From positions 1 through 64,000 of the forward strand of contig NW_027490119.1 in NCBI RefSeq assembly GCF_050948175.1: 64,000 nucleotides of DNA. Direction: 5' to 3'. Positions 1 to 13,864 of this stretch are shown in pieces. Position numbers and translations under genes: made by a program. Under the pieces are notes generated by a model. That model did not search any database, was not told where the DNA came from, and saw only the letters and a list, made by a program, of their open reading frames with translations. Positions within the stretch are counted from its first letter, which is position 1. The number at the start of each line of letters is the position of its first letter. The stretch comes from Xylocopa sonorina. Its lineage: Eukaryota; Arthropoda; Insecta; Hymenoptera; Apidae.

Positions 1-3000
1 GATAGTAAATGCGACACTTCCTTGCTAGGAAGTAGCGTTTGCAGATGTTTTCGTAGCTTTAGGGTTCCAATGCTCCTCAAAACGCGATATCGCATCTCAT
101 TTCTATCTTTCATGGTAAGATGTAATATTCATTGCGAAGCGTCATGTATATCTCGCATACACTTCAAATGAATGTAAATGCGACACTTCCATGCTAGGAT
201 ACAGCGTTCGCAGATGTCTCCGTATCGAAGTAATAGAGTTCTAATGCTTCTTAAATCGCGATATCGCATCTCATTTCTATGTTTCACGATAAGATATAAT
301 ATACATAGTGCACTGTTATGTATACCTCGTATTTACTTCAAAGGAATGTAAATGCGATATTTCGTTGCTAGGCACTAGCGTTTGCAGATGTCTACGTATC
401 GAAGCAATAGAGTTCTAATGCTTCTTCAAACGAGATATAGCAACTCATTTCTATGTTTCATGATAAGACATAATATTCATTAGGAAGTGTCATGTATACC
501 TCGCATAAACTTAAAATGAATTTAAATGCGACACTTCCGTGCCAGGAAATAGCGTTTGCAGATGTCTACGTATCGAAGCAATAGAGTTCTAATGCTTCTT
601 AAATCGCGATATCGCATCTCTTTTCTACGTTTCATCATAAGATATAACATTCATTGCAAAGTGTCTTGTATACCACGCATAAACTTCAAACGAAATAAAA
701 GGCGACACTTCATTGCTAGGAAATAGCGTTGTCAGATGTCTGCATATCGAAGCAATAGTGTTCTAATGTTTCGTAAATCGCGTTAACGCATCACACTTCT
801 ACGTTTCGTGATAAGATATAATATTCATTGTGCAGTGTTATGTATTCCTCGCCTACACTTCAAATGAATATAACTGCGACACATCCCTTCTAGAAAATAG
901 CTTTTGCAGATGTCTACGTATGGAAGCAATAGAGTTCTAATGCTTCTTAAATCGTGATATCGCATCCCATTTCTATGTTTCATGATAAGATATAATGTCC
1001 ATTGTGGAGTGTTATGTATACCTCGTACTCACTTCAAAAGAATGTAAATGCGGCACTTCATTGCTAGGAAATAGCGTTTGCAGATGACTACGTATCGTAG
1101 CATTGGAGTTCTAAAGCTTCTCAAAACGAGATATCGCATCTCATTTCTATCTTTTACGATGAGATATAATATTCTTTCCGGAGTGTCATGTATGCCTCGT
1201 ATTACATTCAAAAGGTTGTAAATGCGACACTTCCTTGCTAGGAAATAGCGTTTGCAGATGTCTACGTATCGTAGCAATAGATTTCAGATGCTTCTTAAAA
1301 CGCGATATCACATCACATTTCTATATTTCATGATAAGATATAATATTCATTGCGAAGTTTCATGTATTCCTCGTATTCACTTCAGAAGAATGTAAATGCG
1401 ACAGTTCCTTGCTATGAAATAGCGTTTGCAGATGTCTACGTATCGTAGCAATAGAGTTCTGATGCTTCTTAAAACGCGATATCGCATCTCATTTACATGT
1501 TTCATGGTAAGATAAAATAATCATTGCGAAGTGTCACTTATACCTCGCATACACATCAAATGAATGTAAATGCGACACTTCATTGCTAGAAAATAGCGTT
1601 TGCAGATGTCTACGTATTGCAGAAGTAGTGTTCAAATGCTTCTTAAAACGCGCTATAGCATCTCATTTCTATGTTTCATGATAAGATATAATATTCATTG
1701 CGAAGTGTCATGTATACCAAGTATTCACTTCAAAAGAATGTAAATGCGACACTTCCTTGCTAGGAAGTAGCGTTTGCAGATGTCTACGTATCGTAGCAAT
1801 AAAGTTCTAATGCTTCTTAGAACGTGATATCGCACCTCACTTCTATGTTTCATGATAAGAGATAATATTCATTGCGAAGTGTCATGTACACCTCGTATTC
1901 ACTTCAAAAGAATGCAAATGCGACACTTCCTTGCTAGGAAATAGCGTTTGCAGATGTCTACGTATCGAAGCAATAAAGTTCTAATGCTTCTTAAAACGCG
2001 AAATCGCATCACATTTCTATGTCTCATGATAAGATATAATATTCATTGTGGAGTGTTATGTATACCACGTATTCACTTTAGATGAATGTAAATGCGACAC
2101 TTCCTTGCTAGCAAATAGCGTTTGCAGATGTCAACGTATCGAAACTGAAGTGTTCTAATGCTTCTTAAAACTAGATGTCGCATCGCATTTCTATGTTTCA
2201 TAATAAGATATAATATTCATTGCGAAGTTACATGTATACCTCGTATTCACTTCAAAAGAATGTAAATGCGACACTTCCTTGTAGGAAAAAGCGTTTCCAG
2301 ATGTCTACGTATCGAAAAAATAGGTTTCTATTGCTTCTTAAATCGCGATATCGCTTTTCATCTCTATGTTTCCTAATAAGGTATAATATTCATTGCGAAG
2401 TGTCATGTATACCTCGTATTCACTTCAAAAGAATGTAAATGCGACACTTCCTTGCTAGGAAATAGCGTTTGCAGTTATCTACGTATCGTCGCAATAGATT
2501 CCAAATGCTACTTAAAACGCCATAGCGCATCTCATTCCTATGTTTCATGATAAGATATAATATTCTTTGCGAAGTGTCATGTACACCTCGTATTCACTTC
2601 AAAAGAATGTAAATGCGACACTTCCTTGCTAGGATATAGCGATGTCAGATGTCTACGTACCGAAACAATAGAGTTATAATGCTTCTTAAAACGCGATATC
2701 GCAGCTCATTTCTTTGTTTCATGATAAGATATAATATTCATTGCGGAGTGTCATGTATACCTCGTTTTCACTTTAAAAGAATGTAAATGTGACACTTCCT
2801 TGCTAAGAAGTAGCGTTTGCAGATGTCTACGTATCGATGAAATAGAGTTCTAACGCTTCCTAAATCGCAATATCGCATATCATTTCTATGTTGCATGATA
2901 AGATATAATATTCATTGCGAAGTGTCTTGTATACCTCGCATACACTTCAAATGAATTTAAATGCGACACTTCATTGCTAGGAAATAGCGTTGGCAGATGT

Positions 3001-4464
3001 CTACGTATCGAAGCAATAGAGTTCTAATGCTTCTTAAATCGCCATATCGCATCTCATTTCTGTGTTTCATGATAAGTTATAATATTCATTGCGAATTGTC
3101 ATGTTTACCTCGTATTCAATCCAAAAGAATGTATTTACGACACTTGCATGCTACGAAATAGCGTTTGCAGATGCCTACGTATCGTAGCAATAGAGTTCTA
3201 ATGCTTCTTAAATCGCGATATAGCATCTAATTTCTATGTTTCGTGATAAGGTATAGTATTCATCGTGGAGTGTTATGTATATCTCGCATGCACTTCAAAT
3301 GAATGTAAATGCAACACTTCCTTGCTAGGAAGTAGCGTTTGCAGATGCCTAAGTATCGAAGCAATAGAGTTCTAATGCTTCTTAAATCGCCATATAGCAT
3401 CTCAATTTTATGTTTCATGATAAGATATATTATTCATTGTGGAGTTTTATGTATACCTCGTATTCACTTCAGATGAATGTATATGCGACACTTCCTTGCT
3501 AGGAAGTAGCGTTTACAGATGTCTACGTATAAATGCAATAGAGTTCTAACGCTTCTTAAATGGCGATATCGCATATCTTTTCTATGTTTCACGATAAGAT
3601 ATAATATTCATTGCGTAGTGGCATATATACCACGCATACACTTCAAATGAATGTAAATGCGATACTTCCTTGCTAGGAAATAGCGTTTACAGATGTCTAC
3701 GTATCGAAGCAATAGAGTTCTAATGCTTTTTAAATCGCCATATCGCATCTCATTTCTATGTTCCATGATAAGATATAATATTCATTGTGGAGTGTTATGA
3801 CTACTTCGTATTCACCTCAAAAGAATGTAAATGCGACACTTCCTTGCTAGGAAATAACGTTTGCAGATGTCTACGTATCGTAGCAATAGAGTTCCAATGC
3901 TTCTTAAAACGCGATATCAAATCACATTTCAATGTTTCACGATAAGATATAATATTCATTGTGGAGTGTTATTTATACCTCGTATTCACCTCAAAAGAAT
4001 GTAAATGCGAAACTTTTCTGCTAGGAAATAGCGTTTGCAGATTTCTGCGTATCGTAGCATTAGATTTCTGTTGCAACTCAAAACGCGATATCGCATTACA
4101 TTTCTATGTTTCATGATAAGATATAATATTTATTGCGAAGTGTCACGTATATATCGCTACACTTCAAATGAATGTAAATGCGACACTTCCTTGCTAGGAA
4201 ATAGCGTTTGCTGATGTCTACGTATCGTGGCAATAGAGTTCTAATGCTTCTCAAAACGCGATATCGCATCACATTTCTATGTTTCATGATAAGATATAAT
4301 ATGCATTGCGAAGAGTCATGTGTTCCTCGTCTTCACTTCAAATGAATGTGATTGCGACACTTCCTTGCTAGGGAATAGCGTTTGCAGATGTCTACGTATC
4401 GTAGCAATAGAGTTCTAATGCTTCTCAAAACGCGATATCGCATCTCATTTCTATGTTTCATGAT

Positions 4465-6085
4465 AAGATATAATATTCATTGTGCAATGTTATGTATACC
4501 TCGCAATCACTTCAAAAGAATGTAAATGCGACACGTCCTTGCCTTGAAATAGCGTTTGTAGATGTCTACGTATCATAGCAATAGCGTTCTAAAGCTTCTT
4601 AAAACGCGATATCACATCACATTTCTATGTTTCATGATAAGATATAATATTCATTGCGAAGTTTTCACGTATTCCTCGTATTCACTTCAAATGAATGTAA
4701 ATGCGGCACTTCCTTCCTAGGAAATAGCGTTTGCAGATGTCTACGTATCGTAGCAGTCGTGTTATAATGCTACTTAAAACGAGATATCGCATCTCATTTC
4801 TATGTTTCATGAGAACATATAATAATCATTGCGAAGTATTATGTATACCTCGCATACACTTCAAATGAATGTAAATGCGACACTTCCTTGGTAGGAAATA
4901 GCGTTTGCAGATGTCTACGTATAGTAGCAGTAGAGTTCTAATGCTTCTCAAAACGCGATATCGAATCTCATTTCTATGTTTCATGATAAGATATAATATT
5001 CACTGCGAAGTTACATGTATACCTCGTATTCACTTCAAAAGAACGTAAATGCGACACTTCCTTGTTAGGAAATAGCGTTTGCAAATGTCCACGTATCGTA
5101 GCAATAGAGTTCTAACAATTCTTAATTCGCTATATCGCATCCCATTCCTATGTATCATGATAAGATATAATATTAATTGCGAAGTGTCATGTATACCTCG
5201 TATTCACTTCAAAAGAATGCAAATGCGACACTTCCTTGCTAGGAAATAGCGTTTGCAGATGTCTACGTATCGAAGCAATAAAGTTCTAATGCATCTTATA
5301 TCGCGATATCGCATCTCAATTCTATGTTTCATGATAATATATAATATTCATTGTGCAATGTTATGTATACCTCGCACTCACTTCAAAAGAATGTAAATGC
5401 GACACGTCCTTGCCATGAAATAGCGTTTGTAGATGTCTACGTATCATAGCAATAGCGTTCTAAAGCTTCTTAAAACGCGATATCACATCACATTTCTATG
5501 TTTCATGATAAGATATAATATTCATTGCGAAGTTTTCACGTATTCCTCGTATTCACTTCAAATGAATGTAAATGCGGCACTTCCTTCCTAGGAAATAGCG
5601 TTTGCAGATGTCTACGTATCGTAGCAAGCGTGTTATAATGCTACTTAAAACGAGATATCGCATCTCATTTCTATGTTTCATGAGAACATATAATAATCAT
5701 TGCGAAGTATTATGTATACCTCGCATACACTTCAAATGAATGTAAATGCGATACTTCCTTGGTAGGAAATAGCGTTTGCAGATGTCTACGTATAGTAGCA
5801 ATAGAGTTCTAATGCTTCTCAAAACGCGATATCGAATCTCATTTCTATGTTTCATGATAAGATATAATATTCACTGCGAAGTTACATGTATACCTCGTAT
5901 TCACTTCAAAAGAACGAAAATGCGACACTTCCTTGCTAGGAAATAGCGTTTGCAAATGTCAACGTATCGTAGCAATAGAGTTCTAACAATTCTTAATTCG
6001 CTATATCGCATCTCATTTCTATGTTTCTTGATAAGATATAATATTAATTGCGAAGTGTCATGTATACCTTGTATTCACGTCAGAA
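4465..6085 (+). repeat. Five-monomer higher-order repeat, two copies
   Basis: The segment about 4465-5215 recurs at about 5336-6085 with an offset of 871 bp (five monomers). Shared diagnostic variants include GACACGTCCTTGCC at 4530/5401, GAAGTTTTCACGTATTCC at 4659/5530, GAGAACATATAATAATC, CTTCCTTGGTAGG and AACAATTCTTAATTCGC. The copies differ at perhaps 2-3% by eye, for example CAGTCGTG against CAAGCGTG, so this duplication is older than those at 35-44 kb. Confidence 0.8.
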
Positions 6086-7656
6086 GAATGTAAATGCGAC
6101 ACTTCCTTGCTAGGAAATAGCGTTTGCAGATGTCTACGTATCGTAGCAATCGTGTTATATTGCTTCTCATAACGAGAGATCGCATCTCATTCCTCTGTTT
6201 CATGATAACATATAATATTCATTGCGAAGTGTTATGTATTCCTCGCATACACTTCAAATGAATGTAAATGCGACACTTCCTTGCTAGGAAGTAGCTATTG
6301 CAGCTGTCTACGTATCGAAGCAATAGAGTTCCAAAGCTTCTCAAAACGCGATATCGCATTACATTTCTATGTTTCATGATAAGATATAATATTTATTGCG
6401 AAGTGTCACGTATATATCGCATACACTTCAAACGAATGTAAATGCGACTCTTCCTTGCTAGGAAATAGCGTTTGCTGATGTCTACGTATCGTGGCAATAG
6501 AGTTCTAATCCTTCTCAAAACGCGATATCGCATCTCATTACTCTGTTTCATGATAAGATATAATATTCATTGCGAAGTTTCATGTATACCTCGTATTCAT
6601 TTCAAATGAATGTAATTGCGACACTTCCTTGCTAGGAAATAGCGTTAGCAGATGTCTACGTATCGAAGCAATAGAGTTCTAATGCTTCTTGAAACGGGAT
6701 ATCGCATCTCATTTCTATGCTTCATGATAAGATATAATATTCATTGCGAAGTTTCATGTATTGCTCGTATTCACTTCAAATGAATGTAAATGCGACACTT
6801 CCTTGCTAGGAAATAGAGTTTGCACATGTCTACGTATCGTAGCAAGCGTGTTATAATGCTTCTTAAAACGAGATATCGCTTCTCATTTCTATGTTTCATG
6901 ACAACATATAATATTCATTGTGCAATGTTATGTATACCTCGCATTCACTTCAAAAGAATATAAATGAGACACTTCCTTGCTAGGAAATAGCGATTGCAGA
7001 TGTCTACGTATCGAAGCAATAGAGTTCGAATGCTTCTTTGAACGGGATATCGAATCTCATTACTGTGTTTCATGATAAGATATAATATTCATTGCGAAGT
7101 TTCATGTATTCCTCGTATTCATTTCAAATGAATGTAATTGCGACACTTCCTTGCTAGGAAATAGCGTTAGCAGATGTCTACGTATCGAAGCAATAGAGTT
7201 CTAATGCTTCTTGAAACGGGATATCGCTTCTCATTTCTATGTTTCATGACAACATATAATATTCATTGCGAAGTGTTATGTATACCCTGTATTCACTTCA
7301 GAAGAATGTAAATGCGACACTTCCTTGCTAGCAAAAAACGTTTGCAGATGTATACGTATCGTAGCAATAGAGTTCTAATGCTTCTTAAAACGAGATATCG
7401 CTTCTGATTTCTATGTTTCATGATAAGACATAATATTTATTGCGAGGTGTCACGTATACATCGCATACACTTCAAATGAATGTAAATGCGACACTTCCTT
7501 GCTAGGAAATAGCGTTTGCAGACGTCTACGTATCGAAGCAATAGAGTTCTAATGCTTCTTCAAACGGGATATCGCAACTCATTTCTATGCTTCATGATAA
7601 GAAATAATATTCATTGCGAAGTTTCATGTATTCCTCGTATTCACTTCAAATGAATG

Positions 7657-7783
7657 TAAATGCGACACTTCCTTGCTAGGAAATAGCGTTTGCAGACATC
7701 TATGTATCGTAGCAAGCGTGTTATAATGCTTCTTAAAACGAGATATCGCATCTCATTTCTATGTTTTACGCTTCAAATGAATG
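7657..7783 (+). repeat. Truncated satellite monomer (127 bp)
   Basis: The monomer jumps from CTATGTTTTACG to CTTCAAATG at about 7770. About 47 bp are missing, comprising the GATAAGATATAATATTC core and the tail up to the next unit. Flanking monomers keep orientation and sequence. Confidence 0.85.
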
Positions 7784-10700
7784 TAAATGCGACACTTTCT
7801 TGATAGGAAATAGCGATGGCAGGTGTCTACGTATCGAAGCAACTGAGTTCTAATGCTTCTTAAGACGCGATATTGCATCTCACTCCTATGTTTTATGATA
7901 AGATATAATATTCATTTCGGAGTGTCATGTATACCTCGTATTCTCTTCAAAAGAATGTAAATACGACAGTTCCTTGCTAGGAAATAGCGTCTGCAGATAG
8001 CTACGTAGCAATATAATTCTAATGCTTCTTAAAACGCGATATTGCACCTAATTTCTATGTTTCATGATAAGATATAATATTCATTGTGGAGTGTCATGTA
8101 TACCTCGCATACACTTCAAATGAATGTAAATACGACACTTCCTTGCTAGGAAGTAGCGTTTGCAGATGTCTACGTATCGAAGCAATAGTGTTCTATTGCT
8201 TCTTAAATCGCCATATCGCATCTTATTTCTATGTTTTATGATAAGATATAATATTCATTGCCGTGTATCATGTATACCACGTTTTCTCTTCAAAAGAATG
8301 TAAATGTGACACTTCCTTGCTAGGACATAGCGTTTGCAGATGTCTACGTATCGAAGCAGCAGAGTTCTAATGCTTCTTAAAACATGATATCGCATCTCAT
8401 TTCTATGTTTTATGATAAGATATAATATTCATTGTGGAGTGTTATGTATACCTCGTATCCACTTCAAAAGAATGTAAATTTGACACTTCCTTGCTTGGAA
8501 ACAGCGTCTGCAGTATTCTACGTATCGTAGCAATAGAGTTATAATGCTTCTCAAAGCGCGAAATCACATCTCATTTCTATGTCTCATGATAAGATATAAT
8601 ATTCATTGTGCAGTGTTATGTATATCTCGTCTACACTTCAAATGAATGTAAATGCGACACTTGCTTGCTAGGAAATAGCGTCTGCAGATGTCTACGTATC
8701 CTAGTAATTGAGATCTAATGCTTCTAAAATCGCCATATCGCATCTCATTTCTACGTTTTATGATATGATACAATGTTCTTTGTACAGTGTTATGTATACC
8801 TCGCATTCACTTCAAAGGAATGTAAATGCGACACTTCCTTGCTACGAAATAGCGTCTGCAGATGTCTACGTATCGTAGCAAATGAGTTCTAATGCTTCTT
8901 AAAACGAGATATCGCATCTCATTTCTATGTTTCGTGACAACATATAATATTCATTGCGAAGTGTTATGTATACCTCGCATACACTTCAAAAGAATGTTAA
9001 TGCGACACTTCCTTGCTAGGAAATAGCGTTTGCAGACTTCTGCGTATCGTAGCATTATATTTCTATTGCATCTCAAAACGCGATATCGCATCTCATATCT
9101 ATGTTTCTCGATAAGATATAATATTCATTGCGAAGTGTTATGTATACCTCCCGTACACTTCAAATGAATGTAAACGCGACAGTTCCTTGCTAGGAAGTAG
9201 CGATTGCAGATGTCTACGTGTCGAAGCAATAGAGTTCTAATGCTTCTTGAAACGGGATATCGCATCTCATTTCCATGTTTCATGATAAGATATAATATTA
9301 ATTGCGAAGTGTCATGTATACCTCGCATTCACTTCAAAAGAATGTAAATGCGACACTTCCTTGCTATTAAATAGCGTTTGCAGACGTCTACGTATCGTAG
9401 CAATAGAGTTCTTATGCTTCTTGTATCGCAAGATCGAATCTCAGATCTATGTTTCACGATAAGATATAATATTCATTGTGGAGTGTTATGTATACCTCGT
9501 ATTCACCTCAAAAGAATGTAAATGCGACACTTCCTTGCTAGGAAATAGAGTTTGCAGATGTCTACGTATCGTAGCAAGCGTGTTATAATGCTTCTTAAAA
9601 CGAGATAACGCATTACATTTCTATGTTTCATGATAAGATATAATATTTATTGCGAAGTGTCACGTATACATCGCATACACTTCAAATGAATGTAAATGCG
9701 ACACTTCCTTGCTAGGAAATAGCGTTTGCAGACGTCTACGTATCGTAGCAATAGAGTTCTTATGCTTCTTATATCGCAAGATCGAATCTCAGGTCTATGT
9801 TTCACGATAAGATATAATATACACTGCGAAGTGTCACGTATACCTCGTATTCACTTCAAAAGTATGTAAATGCGACACTTCCTTGCTTGGAAATAGTGTT
9901 GGCAGATGTCTACGTGTCGAAGCAATAAAGTTCTAATGCTTCTTAAACCGGGATATCGCATTTCATTTCTATGTTTCATGATAAGATATAACATTCATTG
10001 CGGAATGTCATGTATAACTGGCATTCGCTTCAAAGGAATGTAAATGCGACACCTCCTTCCTAGGAAATAGCGTTTGCAGATGTCTACGTATCGTAGCAAT
10101 AGAGTTCTACCGCTTCATAAAACGCGATATTGCATCCCATTTCTATGTTTCATGATAAGATATAATATTCATTGTGGAGTGCTTCGTATACCTCGTATTC
10201 ACTTCAAAAGAATGTCAATGTGACACTTCCATTCTAGCAAATAGCGTATCCAGATGTCTACGTATCGAAGCAATAGTGTTCTAATGCTACTTTAAACGCG
10301 ATATCGCATCTCATTTCTATGTCTCATGATAAGATATAATATTCATTGTGCAGTGTTATGTATACCTCGTATTCACTTCAAAAGAATGTAATAGGGACAC
10401 TTCCTAGCTAAGAAATGGCGTTTCCAGATGTCTACGTATCGCAACAATAGAGTTCTAATGCCTCTTAAAACGAGATGTCGCAACTCACTTCTATGTTTCG
10501 TGATCAGGTATAATATACATTGTGGATTGTCATGTATTCCTCGTATTCACTTCAAAAGAATGTAAATGCGACACTTCCTTGCTAGGAAATAGCGTTTGCA
10601 GATGTCCACGTATCGTAGCAATAGAGTTCTGACGCTTCTTAAATCGCGATATCGGATCTCATTTCCATGATTCATGATAAGATATAATATTCATTGTGGA

Positions 10701-11288
10701 GTGTTATGTTAACCTCGTATTCACTTCAAAAGAATGTAAATGCGACACTTCCTTGCTAGGAAATAGCGATGGCAGATGTCTACGTATCGAAGCAACAGAT
10801 ATCTAATGCTTCTTAAATCGCAATATCGCATCCCATTTCTATGTTTCATGATAAGATATAATATTCACTGCGAAGTGTCACGTATACCTCGCATTCACTT
10901 CAATAGAATGTAAATGCGCCACTCCCTTGCTAGGAAATAGCGTTTGCAGATGTCTACGTATCGTAGCATTAGTGTTCTAAAGCTTCCCAAACGCGATATC
11001 GCATCTCATTTCTATGTTTCATGATAATATATAATAATCATTGCGAAGTGTCATGTATACCTCGCATATACTTCAAATGAATGTAAATGCGACACTCCCT
11101 TGCTAGGAAATTACGTTTGGAGGTGTCTACGTATCGTAGCATTAGAGTTCTAATGCTTCTCAAAACGCGACATCGCATCTCATTTCTATGTTTCATGATA
11201 AGATATAATATTCGTTGCGGAGTGTCATGTATACCTCGTATGTACTACAATAGAATGTAAATGCGACACTTCCTTGATAGGAAATAGT

Positions 11289-13864
11289 GATGGCAGATGT
11301 CTACATATCGAAGCAACAGATTTCTAATGCTTCTTAAATCGCAATATTGCATCCCATTTCTATGTTTCATGATAAGATATAATATTCATTGTGGAGTGTT
11401 ATGTATACCCCGTATTCAATTCAAAAGAATGTAAATTTGACACTTCCTTGCTAGAAAATTGCGTTTGCAGATGTCTACGTATCGTAGCAATAGAGTTCTA
11501 ATGCTTCTCAAAACGCGATAACGTATCTCATTTCTATGTTCCATGATAAGATACAATATTCATTGTGCGGTATTATGTGTATCTCGTATTCAATTCAAAT
11601 GAATGTAATTGCGACACTTCCTTGCTAAGAAATAACGTTTGCAGATGTCTACATATCGTAGCAATAGAGTTCTAACGCTCCTTAAAACGCGATATCGCAT
11701 CCCATTTCTATGTTTCATGATAAGATATAATATTCAATGCGAAGTGTCACTTATACCTCGCATACACTTCACATGAATGTAAATGCGACACTTCCTTCCT
11801 AGGAAATAGCGTTTTCAGATGTCTACGTATTGTAGCAATAGACTTCTAACGCTTCTTCAAACGTGATATCGCATCTCATATCTATGTTTCATGATAAGAT
11901 ATAATATTCATTGCGAAGTGTCATGTGCACCTCGTATTCACATCAAACGAACGTAATTGCGGCACTCCCTTGCTAGGAAATAGCGTTTGCAGATGTCTAC
12001 GTATCGTAGCATTAGTGTTCTAATGCTTCCCAAACGCGATATCGCATCTCAATTCTATGTTTCATGATAATATATAATAATCATTGCGAAGTGTCATGTA
12101 TACCTCGCATATACTTCAAACGAATGTAAATGCGACACTCCGTTGCTAGGAAATAGCATCTGCAGATGTCTACGTATCGTAGCAGTAGAGTTCTAATGCC
12201 TCTTAAAACGCGACATCGCATCTCATTTCTATGTTTCATGGTAAGATACAATATTAATTGCCAAGTGTCATGTATACCTCGTATTCACTTCAAAAGAATG
12301 ATAATGCGTCACTTCCTTGCTAGGAAATAGCGTTTGCAGATGTCTATGTATCGAAGCAATAGAGTTCTAATGCTGCTTAAATCGCGATATCGCATCTCAT
12401 TTCCATGTTTCATGATAAGATATAATATTCATTGTGCAGTGTTATGTATACCTCGTATTCGCATCAAAAGAATGTAAATGCGACACTTCCTTGCTAGGAA
12501 ATAGCGTTGGCAGATGTCTACGTATCGTAGCATTAGAGTTCTAATGCTTCTTAGAACGCGATATTGCATCTCATTTATATGTTTCATGATAAGATATAAT
12601 ATTCATTGTGCAGTGATATGTATATCTCGTCTACACTTCAAAAGGATGTAAATGCGACACTTCCTTCCTAGGGAATAACGTCTGCAGATTTCTACGTATC
12701 GTAGAAATAGAGTTCTAATTCTTCTTAAAACGCGATATCGCATCTCATTTGTATGTTTCATGATAAGATACAATATTCATTGCGAAGTGTCATGTATACC
12801 TCGTATTCACTTCAAAACAATGTAAATGCGACACTTGCTTTCTAGGAAATAGCGTTTGCAGATGTCTACGTATCGAAACAATAGATTTCTAATGCTTCTA
12901 AAATCGCGATATCGCATCTCATTTCTATGTTTCATGATAAGATATAATATTCATTGTGCAGTGATATGTATATCTCGTCTGCACTTCAGAAGAATGTAAA
13001 TGCGACACTTCCTTGCTAGGAAATAGCGTCTGCAGATTTCTACGTATCGTAGAAATAGGGTTCTAATTCTTCTTCAAACGCGATATCGCATCTCATTTGT
13101 ATGTTTCATGATAAGATGTAATATTCATTGCGAAGTTTCTTGTATACCTCGCTTACACTTCAAATTAAAGTAAATGCGACACTTCCTTGCTAGGAAATAG
13201 CGATGGCAGATGTATACGTATCGAAGCAACAGATTTCTAATGCTTCTTAAATCGCAATATCGCATCCCATTTCTATGTTTCATGATAAGATATAATATTC
13301 ATTGTGGAGTGTTATGTATACCTCGTATTCAATTCAAAAGAATGTAAATTTGACACTTCCTTGCTAGAAAATTGCGTTTGCAGATGTCTACGTATCGTAG
13401 AAATAGGGTTCTAATGCTTCTTAAAACGCGATATCGCATCCCATTTCTATGTTTCATGATAAGATATAATATTCAATGCGAAGTGTCACTTATACCTCGC
13501 ATACACTTCAAATGAATGTAAATGCGACACTTCCTTCCTAGGAAATAGCGTTTTCAGATGTCTACGTATTGTAGCAATAGACTTCTAACGCTTCTTCAAA
13601 CGTGATATCGCATCCCATATCTATGTTTCATGATAAGATATAATATTCATTGCGAAGTGTCATGTGCACCTCGTATTCGCATCAAACGAACGTAATTGCG
13701 GCACTCTCTTGCTAGGAAATAGCGTTTGCAGATGTCTACGTATCGTAGCATTAGTGTTCTAATGCTTCCCAAACGCGATATCGCATCTCAATTCTATGTT
13801 TCATGATAATATATAATAATCATTGCGAAGTGTCATGTATACCTCGCATTTACTTCAAATGAAT
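11289..13864 (+). repeat. Duplicated multi-monomer block with a one-monomer difference
   Basis: 11289-11470 matches 13202-13385 (offset 1913, about 11 monomers), sharing GCAACAGATTTC, AATTTGACACTTCC and CTAGAAAATTGCG. Then 11660-12125 matches 13399-13864 (offset 1739, about 10 monomers), sharing GCGTTTTCAGATG, CTTCAAACGTGATATCG and CTTCCCAAACGCG. The second copy therefore lacks one whole monomer present in the first. Confidence 0.75.
12590..13135 (+). repeat. Two-monomer repeat (348-bp offset)
   Basis: GTGCAGTGATATGTATATC at about 12608 recurs at about 12956, followed in both by GTCTGCAGATTTCTACG, CGTAGAAATAG and CTCATTTGTATGTTTC. The offset is 348 bp, exactly two monomers. Confidence 0.7.

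Noticed and set aside
6690..6720. CENP-B box-like sequence (CTTCTTGAAACGGGA), also elsewhere
   Set aside because: It resembles the 3' CGGGA end, but the required TTCG is TTCT and the spacing to CGGG is two bases short, so the essential bases of the box are not matched.
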